Shown: one piece after another, positions 15,618 through 22,879 of the stretch
Numbering within the stretch: the first letter of the stretch is position 1
How the letters are laid out: every line of letters starts with the position of its first letter
Source of the DNA: Methylobacterium oryzae
GTDB lineage: Bacteria > Pseudomonadota > Alphaproteobacteria > Rhizobiales > Beijerinckiaceae
DNA length: 64,000 nucleotides
Assembly: GCF_021398735.1 (NCBI RefSeq)
Contig: NZ_CP090349.1
Location: 2,985,001 to 3,049,000, forward strand
Direction of reading: 5' to 3'
Notes under the pieces: generated by a model
What the model saw: only the letters and a program-made list of their open reading frames with translations
Databases searched by the model: none
What the model was told of the DNA's origin: nothing
Position numbers and translations under genes: made by a program

Positions 15618-15682
15618 CGCGGGCGTGTCGATGAGGCTCGGGGGGATCCGTGACAGGGATAACCGAGCGTCTCCGGCCCGCG
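15618..15682 (-). ncRNA. Minimal Y RNA-like element D (no tRNA module)
   Basis: About 65 nt read from 15682 on the minus strand. It shares GCGGGCCGG-N8-GGTTATC with the other three and ends CACGCCCGCG. The outer stem CGCGGGC/GCCCGCG is 7 bp, and an inner 6-bp stem GCTCGG/CCGAGC follows an asymmetric internal loop. The remaining loop holds only a weak hairpin (ATCC...GGAT); there is no T arm, acceptor or D arm. It looks like a bare Ro-binding stem and is the most upstream of the four. Confidence 0.68.
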
Positions 15683-15854
15683 CCGGTGAACTGCGATGGG
15701 CTGCCAGCGGCGACCGTTGCGAAGGGAACCGGACTCGTCCGCCGCGGCGCGCGGGCCGCGGATACGAGGAGCGTGCGGTCACTTCAGATCACCGGCCCGG
15801 CAGGCCGATGGCGCGGTGGATACGGTCGCGCTCGGCCTGCGTCAACCGAAAACT

Positions 15855-15868
15855 TGAAAATTCTTTCA
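15855..15868. promoter_or_regulatory. Inverted repeat upstream of HTH gene, possible operator
   Basis: TGAAA-ATTC-TTTCA is a perfect 5-bp inverted repeat in a short AT-rich patch, 21 bases before the start of the small HTH gene and facing the Y RNA array on the other side. This position would suit autoregulation or joint control of the divergent RNA cluster. No binding data can be inferred from the sequence alone. Confidence 0.35.
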
Positions 15869-15888
15869 GTTCGGGCGATCTCCGGCCC

Positions 15889-16182
15889 ATGATCACTGCC
15901 GCTCAGATCCGCGCCGGCCGCGGACTTCTCAAGTGGACGCAAGGGGTTCTCGCGAGCCGCGCCGCGGTCTCCGTCGTCACCCTGAACATGATCGAGAGCG
16001 AGCAGGTCCAGCCCCGCAGCCGGACCCTCGCGGCGATCCGCACGGTCCTCGAAGGGGCGGGCATCCGCTTCGTCGGCGACGCGCAGGAGGGCTACGGGGC
16101 GATCCTGCGCCCCGCCCCCGCGACCGGGTCCGGAGACGCACCGGCACAGAAAAGCCCGGCACGGCGGACCGCACCGGGCTGA
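15889..16182 (+). CDS. Small XRE-type helix-turn-helix regulator
   Basis: A 97-residue protein whose first ~65 residues form a Cro/CI-type HTH: MITAAQIRAGRGLLKWTQGV, then AAVSVVTLNMIESEQ as the recognition region and TLAAIRTVLEGAGIRFVGD. It is a common alphaproteobacterial single-domain regulator of unknown target. It lies 207 bases from the outermost Y RNA-like element and is divergent from it, so it could control the RNA/rsr cluster or only itself. Its 3' end overlaps a hairpin that serves the convergent reductase gene. Confidence 0.82.
   Translation: MITAAQIRAGRGLLKWTQGVLASRAAVSVVTLNMIESEQVQPRSRTLAAIRTVLEGAGIRFVGDAQEGYGAILRPAPATGSGDAPAQKSPARRTAPG
16153..16180 (-). terminator. Terminator of the ferredoxin-NADP reductase gene
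   Basis: On the minus strand AGCCCGG pairs with CCGGGCT around a GC-rich loop, followed by TTTTCTG, the layout of an intrinsic terminator. It lies 28 bases beyond the reductase stop and overlaps the last codons of the convergent HTH gene. Confidence 0.65.
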
Positions 16183-16207
16183 AGCCGAACCGGCCTGCGC
16201 GGGTGCG

Positions 16208-16981
16208 CTATTTCTCGACGAAGGCCTTCTCGATGACGTAGTGGGCGGCCTCGCCGTGGTTGCCCTCCTCGTAGCCGCGGGACGTCAGGAGCTCGCGGGT
16301 GTCGCGGATCATGTCGGGGCTGCCGCAGAGCATGAAGCGGTCGTTCTCGATCGCCATCGGCGGCAGGCCGATATCCTCGAACAGCTTGCCCGAGACCATC
16401 AGGTCGGTGATCCGGCCGCGGTTGCGGAACGGCTCGCGGGTCACGGTCGGGTAGTAGACCAGCTGGTTCGAGATCATCTCGCCCAGGAACTCGTGGCGCG
16501 GCAGCGTCTCGGTGATGGTCTCGCCGTAGGCGAGTTCCTGCACCTGCCGGCAGCCGTGGACCAGCACGACCTTCTCGAACCGGTCGTAGGCCTCGGGATC
16601 CTTGATGATCGACAGGAACGGCGCCAGGCCGGTGCCGGTGCCCAGCAGGTACAGGTTGCGGCCCGGCAGCAGGTTGTCGAGCACCAGCGTGCCGGTCGGC
16701 TTCTTGCCGACGATGATCGGGTCGCCGACCTTCAGGTGCTGCAGCTTCGAGGTCAGCGGGCCGTCCTGGACCTTGATCGAGAAGAACTCCAGCTCCTCCT
16801 CGTAGTTGGCCGAGACCACCGAGTAGGCGCGCAGCAGCGGCCGGCCCTCGACCTCCAGGCCGATCATGGTGAACTCGCCGTTGCGGAACCGGAACGCCGG
16901 ATCCCGCGTCGTGCGGAACGAGAACAGGTTGTCGGTCCAGTGGTGGACCGACAGAACGCGCTCCTCGTAGAACTTGCTCAT
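16208..16981 (-). CDS. fpr: Ferredoxin--NADP(+) reductase
   Basis: A 257-residue FAD enzyme of the bacterial Fpr family that moves electrons between NADP(H) and ferredoxin or flavodoxin. The FAD site is visible as RAYSVVSANYEEELEFFSIK and the NADP part as YLLGTGTGLAPFLSIIKDPE, then MLCGSPDM. The C-terminus ends in AFVEK, matching the usual short tail of the subclass I enzymes of alphaproteobacteria. Length and start (MSKFYEERVLSV) are typical. In related organisms it supports oxidative stress response and sulfite or Fe-S metabolism. Confidence 0.95.
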   Translation of the reverse strand: MSKFYEERVLSVHHWTDNLFSFRTTRDPAFRFRNGEFTMIGLEVEGRPLLRAYSVVSANYEEELEFFSIKVQDGPLTSKLQHLKVGDPIIVGKKPTGTLVLDNLLPGRNLYLLGTGTGLAPFLSIIKDPEAYDRFEKVVLVHGCRQVQELAYGETITETLPRHEFLGEMISNQLVYYPTVTREPFRNRGRITDLMVSGKLFEDIGLPPMAIENDRFMLCGSPDMIRDTRELLTSRGYEEGNHGEAAHYVIEKAFVEK

Positions 16982-17297
16982 CGACGGATCAGTCCTCGAA
17001 TCCTCTGACGCTCGGCACACGGCCCCGACGATTCGGGGCCCGTGGTGCGGGGGATCCCCGCCGCCCCGCTCGGGCGGGGGTGGATCCTCGGCAGGGAACC
17101 CGCCCGGATCCGGTTGCAAACACACGCGCGCCGCTTCTTTCGCAGTTGCAGCACGTCCGTCAAGGCGTGCCGGGATCACACTGGCGAAAGAAGTGAACGG
17201 CCTGGAATCGTTCGAAGATTTAGCGTCTTCGCGGACGCTCCGCAGCGCCGTTCCGGACATGGGAGGGTTGCCGCAGAGCGGGCCCCGCGCGCCGCCC
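16982..17297. other. Intergenic region upstream of fpr
   Basis: These 316 bases separate two minus-strand genes. They hold a GC hairpin (CCCCGC...GCGGGGG near 17065-17085), a widely spaced inverted repeat (17134-17193, listed separately) and an AT-richer patch near 17205-17235 that could hold the fpr promoter. I see no supported gene. Confidence 0.4.
17134..17193. repeat. Long-spaced inverted repeat upstream of fpr
   Basis: CTTCTTTCGC at 17134-17143 is mirrored by GCGAAAGAAG at 17184-17193, a perfect 10-bp pair 40 bases apart; allowing one extra G the arms extend to 13 bp. The arms are not GC-only, which makes chance less likely here. A dimeric activator site or a looped regulator site for fpr is possible. 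Confidence 0.55.
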
Positions 17298-18248
17298 TCA
17301 GAGGGGGGCGGCGGGCCGGAGCGGCGCGAGCCCGGCCTCGATCTCGGCCCGGCGCGGCTCCAGAAACGGCGGCAGGGCCAGGCGCTCGCCCAGGGTCTCC
17401 AGGGGCTCGTCCGCGGTGAAACCCGGCCCGTCGGTGGCGATCTCGAACAGGATGCCGTTGGGCTCGCGGAAATAGAGGCTGCGGAAGTAGTAGCGGTCCA
17501 CCGGCCCGCTGCTCGGCACCCGCGCCGCCCGGAGCCTGTCGGCCCAGGCCTCGTAATCCCCGTCCGGGATGCGGAAGGCGACGTGGTGGACCGCGCCCGC
17601 GCCCTGGCGGGCCGGCGCGGACCGGTCGGCCAGGAGCTGGAGCTCGGCGGCCGGGCCGCCGGGTCCCATCGCGTAGACCTCCACCGGGCCGTCGCCCGTC
17701 TCGAAGGCGCGGTCCCGGCGCAGGCCGAGCACCTCGGTCAGCACGGCGGCGGTGCGGGCCGGGTCCGGCACCGACAGCCGGATCGGGCCGAGGCCGCGGA
17801 TCTGGTAGGCGGCCGGCACGGGCGAGCCGTCCCAGGGATGCTCCGGCCCGGTCCCGCCATCGTCCACCAGGGCGAGGCGCTGGCCCTCCGGATCCTCGAA
17901 ATCGAGGGTGAGGCGCCCGTCGCGCGCGGCGGGCTCGGCCTCGACGATCCCGGCCTCGCGCAGGCGCGCGTGCCACCACGCGACCGCGCCCTCGCCCGGG
18001 ACGCGCAGGTGCGTGCGGGTGATGCTGCCGGAGCCCCGCCGCTCCCGGGGCGCCGGCCAGTCGAAGAAGGTGATGTCGGTGCCGGGGCTCGCCAGCCCGT
18101 CGGCGTAGAACAGGTGGTAGGCCGAGACATCGTCCTGGTTCACCGTCTTCTTCACGAGCCGCAGGCCGAGCGTGCCCGTGTAGAAGGCGACGTTCTCCGC
18201 CGCGCGGGCGGTCACCGCGGTGAGGTGGTGGATGCCGGTGAGCTGCAT
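17298..18248 (-). CDS. VOC family ring-cleaving dioxygenase-like protein (MhqO type)
   Basis: A 316-residue protein of two glyoxalase/VOC modules, similar to MhqO/MhqA enzymes linked to quinone and hydroquinone detoxification. Metal-ligand patterns appear as [20 protein letters not shown] at the N-terminus and [20 protein letters not shown] in the second half, with [20 protein letters not shown] providing the late Glu. The length fits the family. Substrate is inferred only by family. It is followed upstream on the same strand by the M16 peptidase genes but separated from them by over 200 bases. Confidence 0.88.
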   Translation of the reverse strand: MQLTGIHHLTAVTARAAENVAFYTGTLGLRLVKKTVNQDDVSAYHLFYADGLASPGTDITFFDWPAPRERRGSGSITRTHLRVPGEGAVAWWHARLREAGIVEAEPAARDGRLTLDFEDPEGQRLALVDDGGTGPEHPWDGSPVPAAYQIRGLGPIRLSVPDPARTAAVLTEVLGLRRDRAFETGDGPVEVYAMGPGGPAAELQLLADRSAPARQGAGAVHHVAFRIPDGDYEAWADRLRAARVPSSGPVDRYYFRSLYFREPNGILFEIATDGPGFTADEPLETLGERLALPPFLEPRRAEIEAGLAPLRPAAPL

Positions 18249-18480
18249 GTCGGTCCTGGGGTTCGCCGCGTCGCGCCTCAGGTGGGGGGCGGCGGCGGCT
18301 TCGCGAGCGGCTCGCGGATCGGGCGGCCGGCACCCGTTCCTCCGGGGCCGCGCCGCGGTCGGCCCGCAGCGATCGCCGCCCGAGAGGCGCCGCGCCCCGG
18401 ACCGGCGGCGCGGCCGCTACGCGGCGATCGGTACCCGGGCGCGGCGGATTTCGCCGAACCGCGGTCCCGAGACCCGCTTC

Positions 18481-19776
18481 TCAGAGCCCCACGGGCCGGC
18501 CGGCGGCGACCACCAGCATCTTGCCGTCCGCGAAGGTGCGGGCGGCGGCCCGGCGGATATCCGCCTGGGTCACGGCCGAGACCATCGCGTTGCGCCGGGC
18601 GATGTAGTCCATGCCCAGCTCCTCGAAGGCGATCTGCACCAGCTGGTGGGCGATCTTGGTCGAGGTGTCGAAGCCGAGGGCGTAGGAGCCGGTCAGGTAA
18701 TCCTTGGCCTTCTGCAGCTCGTCGTCGTCCGGGCCGTCCGTGATCAGCCGGCCGATCTCGTCGCCGATCACCGACAGGGCCTCGCCGACGCGCTCGTTCT
18801 TGGTGGCGGTGTAGCCCCAGGTCATCGCGGCCGACCGGTGGCTGACCAGCGAGGTCCCCACCGAGTAGGCCAGCCCGCGCTTCTCGCGCACCTCCTGGAA
18901 CAGGCGGGACGTGAAGGCGCCGCCGCCGAGGATGTGGTTCAGCACGTAGGCCGGGATGAAGTCCGGGTCGCGCCACGGCACGCCGGCCATGCCGAACCGG
19001 ATCACCGACTGGGGCACGTCGAGGTCGACGACGATGCGCTTGCCGAGATCGTGCACTTCGGTGCGCGGCACCGCCTTCAGCGCCCCGGCCTCCGGCAGGG
19101 TTCCGAAGGCGCGGTTCAGGCCCTCGGCGAGCTGCTCGGCGCCGATGGCGCCGACCGCCGCCACCTTCACCCGGCCGCGGCCGATGATGCGGGCGTGCAT
19201 CGCCAGCAGGTCGTCCCGGGTGATCGCCGTCACGCTCTCCACGGTGCCGGAGGACGGGCGGGCGTAGGGATGGCCGGCGAACGCCTCCTTGAAGAAGCGG
19301 CGGGAGGCCAGCACGCCCGGATCGTTCTGCTGGTAGCGCAGGCCGGCGATGATCTGGGCGCGGACGCGCTCGATCGCGTCGGGGTCGAGGCGGGGCTTGG
19401 CCAGCGCCAGGGCGAGGAGCGCGATGCCCTCGTCGGCGTGCTTGACCAGCATCTTCAGCGAGCCGCCGACCGCGTCGGCCCCCGCGTGGAACGACAGCTC
19501 GATTGCCCGGGCGGCGAGCCGCTCCTGGAACAGGTCGGAGGTCAGGTCGCCGGCGCCCTCGTCGAGGAGCCGCGCCAGCATCTGCGCGCAGCCGGCCTTG
19601 CCGGCCGGGTCCTGGGCGGCGCCGCCCTCGAAGGTGAAGGCCAGGGCGATCATCGGCACCACCGGCGACTCGACGTGCCACGCCTCGATGCCGGCGGCGG
19701 TCGTCACCGGCAGCGCCGTGGTGGGCGAGCTGACGGTTTGGGCGGTGGTCTCGACCAGAGTCTCGGCCAAGCTCAT
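18481..19776 (-). CDS. M16 family peptidase-like protein, non-catalytic partner
   Basis: A 431-residue M16 (insulinase/pitrilysin) family protein without the zinc motif HxxEH; the corresponding region reads GCAQMLARLLDEGAGDL. It retains the substrate-binding C-terminal features, such as GGGAFTSRLFQEVREKRGLAY with the conserved R/Y pair. In this subfamily an inactive chain works with the active M16B chain encoded next to it, here 107 bases upstream. The pair probably forms a heterodimeric periplasmic or processing peptidase. Confidence 0.9.
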   Translation of the reverse strand: MSLAETLVETTAQTVSSPTTALPVTTAAGIEAWHVESPVVPMIALAFTFEGGAAQDPAGKAGCAQMLARLLDEGAGDLTSDLFQERLAARAIELSFHAGADAVGGSLKMLVKHADEGIALLALALAKPRLDPDAIERVRAQIIAGLRYQQNDPGVLASRRFFKEAFAGHPYARPSSGTVESVTAITRDDLLAMHARIIGRGRVKVAAVGAIGAEQLAEGLNRAFGTLPEAGALKAVPRTEVHDLGKRIVVDLDVPQSVIRFGMAGVPWRDPDFIPAYVLNHILGGGAFTSRLFQEVREKRGLAYSVGTSLVSHRSAAMTWGYTATKNERVGEALSVIGDEIGRLITDGPDDDELQKAKDYLTGSYALGFDTSTKIAHQLVQIAFEELGMDYIARRNAMVSAVTQADIRRAAARTFADGKMLVVAAGRPVGL

Positions 19777-19883
19777 GGGAACCTCGTGTCTCTATCTCGG
19801 GCGACGGCGGAGCGGGCCAGGGCTCCCGTTCGGCAGAGCGCCCCGCCCGGACCCGTCACGGGCCCGGCGGGACGCACCCGGGG

Positions 19884-21293
19884 TTACTCGGCGGCCATCG
19901 CGACCGGGGCGTCGGGATCCTGCGCCTTGGTCAGGTAGCCGGTGACCGAGCGGGCCGGCGTCAGCCAGCGCTCGGCGGCGCCCTTGAGACGCGCCTGCGT
20001 CACCCCCTCGATGTCGGTCGGCCAGCGGCGGACCTCCTCGATGGTCTCGCCGATCGCCAGCGCCGAGCCGTAGATGCGTGCCAGCGACGACTGGCTGTCA
20101 GAGGAGTAGACGGTCTCGGCCACGAGGCGGGTCTTGGCGCGCTCGATCGCCTCGGCGTCCAGGGCCTCCGCGGGGGCGCGGCGCAGCACCCTGTCGACGG
20201 CCTCCTCCAGCTTCTCCAGGGGCACGCCCTCGGCGGGCACCGCGTAGACGGAGAAGCGGGTGTCGTCGATCGCCGAGCCCATGTACCAGGCGCCGGCATT
20301 CACCGCGAGGCCGGTCTCCATGACCAGCTTGCGGTAGAGGTAGGAGGTCGAGCCGCCGCCCAGCACCTCGGCCAGCAGCTCGAGGTCGTGGCAGCCGCCG
20401 TCCCGGGCGGTGATGCAGGAGGGGGTCAGGTAGAGGCGCTGCAGGGTCGGCTGCTCGACCTTCGGGTCGGCGACGGCGACGCGGCGCAGGGCCTTCGGCT
20501 CCGGCTCCCGCGCCCGCAGGCGCTCGGGCCGGGCGCCCTGGGGCGTCACGCGGCCGTAGGTGGTCTCGGCGAGGCGCCGGACCTCGTCGGGCGTGACGTC
20601 GCCGGCCACCACCAGGATGGCGTTCTCGGGGGTGTAGAAGCGCTTGTAGTAGGCCAGCGCGTGCTCGCGGTTCAGGCCCTCGATCTCGTGCATCCAGCCG
20701 ATGATCGGGATGCCGTAGGGATGGTGCACGAACAGGCCGGCCGCCATCGCCTCGGAGAGCTGGGCGGAGGGGTCGGTCTCGACCCGCATGCGCCGCTCCT
20801 CCAGCACGACGTCGCGCTCGGGGGCGACGACGGCGTCGTCGAGGACGAGGCCGCTCATGCGGTCCGCCTCGAATTCCATCATGGTGCCGAGGTGATCCCG
20901 GGCGACCCGCTGGAAGTAGGCGGTGTAGTCGTAGCTGGTGAAGGCGTTCTCCTGGCCGCCCAGGCCCGACACCGCCTTGGAGAAGGCCCCGACCGGGTGC
21001 TTCTCGGTGCCCTTGAACATCAGGTGCTCGAGGAAGTGGGCGATGCCCGACTGGCCGAGCGGATCATCGGCCGAACCGTTGCGGTACCAGATCATGTGGG
21101 TGGCGACGGGGGCCCGGTGGTCGGGGACGACCACCACGTCGAGGCCGTTGTCGAGGGTGAAGGCCGTCACTTCCGGTCCGCCCGCCTCGGAACGCCCGAA
21201 CGGCGCGGCCTCGCCCCGGCCGGCGCTGCCGCCGTAGGGCGAGCCCGGACGCAGCGGGAAGAGGGTGGGCGTCGCCTTCCTGAACAGGTGCAT
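19884..21293 (-). CDS. M16 family zinc metallopeptidase, catalytic partner
   Basis: A 469-residue M16B peptidase with the inverted zinc motif HFLEH at residues 86-90 (GIAHFLEHLMFKGTEKHPVG) and the third ligand region downstream (MSGLVLDDAVVAPERDVVLEE). The second half carries GGGSTSYLYRKLVMETGLA. Start at 21293 has an AAGGA site and gives MHLFRKATPTLFPL, a weak N-terminal segment; whether it is exported is unclear. It is followed by its inactive paralogue. This gene order after an ileS-lspA block is common in Hyphomicrobiales. Confidence 0.93.
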   Translation of the reverse strand: MHLFRKATPTLFPLRPGSPYGGSAGRGEAAPFGRSEAGGPEVTAFTLDNGLDVVVVPDHRAPVATHMIWYRNGSADDPLGQSGIAHFLEHLMFKGTEKHPVGAFSKAVSGLGGQENAFTSYDYTAYFQRVARDHLGTMMEFEADRMSGLVLDDAVVAPERDVVLEERRMRVETDPSAQLSEAMAAGLFVHHPYGIPIIGWMHEIEGLNREHALAYYKRFYTPENAILVVAGDVTPDEVRRLAETTYGRVTPQGARPERLRAREPEPKALRRVAVADPKVEQPTLQRLYLTPSCITARDGGCHDLELLAEVLGGGSTSYLYRKLVMETGLAVNAGAWYMGSAIDDTRFSVYAVPAEGVPLEKLEEAVDRVLRRAPAEALDAEAIERAKTRLVAETVYSSDSQSSLARIYGSALAIGETIEEVRRWPTDIEGVTQARLKGAAERWLTPARSVTGYLTKAQDPDAPVAMAAE

Positions 21294-21452
21294 TCCGCTT
21301 TCCTTCTGCCGGCCCCGGATCGAAGCGTCCCGCGTCGGGATGCGCGCGCGGATCGGGGCCGTCCTGGTCACCGGGGCGCAAGAACCGCACCGGGACGATC
21401 ATCTCATGTTGCCACGCCGCGGCGCCGTTGCAACGGCGACACGGCGCCCCCG

Positions 21453-22118
21453 TCACTGCTGCGCGCGCTGACGGAGATACGCGCGGGGATCCGACTCCTC
21501 GCGCTCGCGGCTGGCGTTGTTGATCGGGTCGCTCGACGGCGGCCGGGCCAGCTGCTTGGGCGACTGCCGGTACCCGGTCGGCGGGTCCGTGAGCGTGTCG
21601 CGGCTCGGCTCGATGTCGGAGGGCTCGGCGTTGGCGCTCTTGCCCTTGAGCAGCTCGAAGGGGCTGAGCAGGCTGTCGTCGCGGTTGTTGTCGCCGGGCT
21701 TGCGCTCGGCGGTGGTCGTCAGGCCCGCGCCGGCACGGCGGCCGCCGCGCATCTCCTCCACGGAGAGCGTCGCGTTGTTGTCGTCGTAGCGGCCCTGGGC
21801 CTGGGAGCCCTTGGGATTGCGCCGCTCCACGGCGGCGCGCTCGCGCTCCACGATCTCGGGATCCTTCGGCCAGGCGGTGCTGGTGGAGCGCGCCCGCGGC
21901 TGCGGCAGGGCCTTGCCGTCGATCTTGGGCGGCATCACCAGTGGCGGCCGCTCGTGATAGTCGATCGGATCCTGGCGCTTCTCCAGGAGGCCGATGCCCG
22001 ACAGGGCGTCGCGCATGAACTCGCCGCGCTCCTGCGCGTGCGCGGCACCGACGACGCAGAGCGGAGCCAGGGCCACCGCGGCGGAGAGGAGGGGACGAAG
22101 CCTGCGATGCCCGGTCAT
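21453..22118 (-). CDS. Exported hypothetical protein
   Basis: A 221-residue protein with a clear signal peptide (RLRPLLSAAVALAPLCVVGAAHAQ, cleavage after AHA), followed by a hydrophilic, probably disordered region rich in Pro, Arg, Asp and Asn (for example YDDNNATLSVEEMRGG and DNNRDDSLLSPFELLKGKS). I recognise no domain. It sits between lspA and the M16 pair on the same strand, a position where related genomes also carry an uncharacterised exported protein, so it may belong to an envelope operon. Confidence 0.75.
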   Translation of the reverse strand: MTGHRRLRPLLSAAVALAPLCVVGAAHAQERGEFMRDALSGIGLLEKRQDPIDYHERPPLVMPPKIDGKALPQPRARSTSTAWPKDPEIVERERAAVERRNPKGSQAQGRYDDNNATLSVEEMRGGRRAGAGLTTTAERKPGDNNRDDSLLSPFELLKGKSANAEPSDIEPSRDTLTDPPTGYRQSPKQLARPPSSDPINNASREREESDPRAYLRQRAQQ

Positions 22119-22278
22119 GCTGCCTCACGGGTTCCGGACGGAGCGTCCGGCTCTGGGAAGGCCGCGGCGCGGCCCGATCCGACAGGTCCCGGCCTGAGAC
22201 CGGTTTCCGGCGATCGTATGGCGCCTTGACTGCGTCGCGCCAGGAGGGGGACGCGGGAGGACCTGTGTGTTGCAGGGA

Positions 22279-22794
22279 TCACAGGCGCGGCGCCGGGTCG
22301 CCCTGCGGGGGGGACGCCCGGCCCCTGCGGCCGTCCGGGGACAGGCTGTCGAGGATCAGGCCGATCACGCCGGCCACGATCGCCGCGTCGGCGACGTTGA
22401 ACACGTACCAGGACCAGCCGCCGGCATGCAGGTGGACGAAGTCGAAGACGGCGCCGTAGGCGGCCCGGTCGATGGCGTTGCCGAGCGCCCCCCCGACGAT
22501 CAGCCCGAGGGCGATCCCGAGGAGCCGCGACGTGGCCCGGCGCATCCAGATCCCGAGGCCGAGGGCGGCGGCCAGCGACAGGGCTACGAGGAGCCAGCGG
22601 CCGATCCCGCCCTCCTGCTGGAACAGCCCGTAGGAGACGCCCCGGTTCCAGACCACGACGAAGTCGGCGAAGGGCGCCAGCCGCCAGGGCTGCGTCAGCA
22701 CGAGGTCGGTGCCGAAATAGAGGCCGAGCTTGCTGGCCTGATCGAGGACCAGGGTGAGAACGAGGGCCAGGAGGCCGGCGCGGAACGGCGTCAC
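22279..22794 (-). CDS. lspA: Lipoprotein signal peptidase (signal peptidase II)
   Basis: A 171-residue inner-membrane aspartyl peptidase that removes signal peptides from prolipoproteins. Four transmembrane helices are visible. The catalytic aspartates lie in [20 protein letters not shown] and [12 protein letters not shown], and [11 protein letters not shown] is the conserved early motif. It follows ileS on the same strand, the classical ileS-lspA order. The C-terminal tail is Arg/Pro-rich. Confidence 0.97.
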   Translation of the reverse strand: MTPFRAGLLALVLTLVLDQASKLGLYFGTDLVLTQPWRLAPFADFVVVWNRGVSYGLFQQEGGIGRWLLVALSLAAALGLGIWMRRATSRLLGIALGLIVGGALGNAIDRAAYGAVFDFVHLHAGGWSWYVFNVADAAIVAGVIGLILDSLSPDGRRGRASPPQGDPAPRL

Positions 22795-22824
22795 GGGCGG
22801 CGCACTCGGCCCGGGCCGGCGTCC

Positions 22825-22850
22825 CCCTCTCCCCGCGGGCGGGGAGAGGG
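22825..22850. repeat. REP-like hairpin between ileS and lspA
   Basis: CCCTCTCCCC at 22825-22834 and GGGGAGAGGG at 22841-22850 form a perfect 10-bp stem with loop GCGGGC. Related CTCCCG...CGGGAGAGGG hairpins occur near 39511 and 39576, so this looks like a member of a dispersed repeat family rather than a unique terminator. Confidence 0.65.
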
Positions 22851-22879
22851 AGTGGCGCCGCCGACGACGCGGAACGCCC

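Noticed and set aside
18481..19776. Inactive M16 protein as a decayed pseudogene
   Set aside because: The frame is full length and other family features are preserved; a non-catalytic partner beside an active M16 gene is a normal arrangement.
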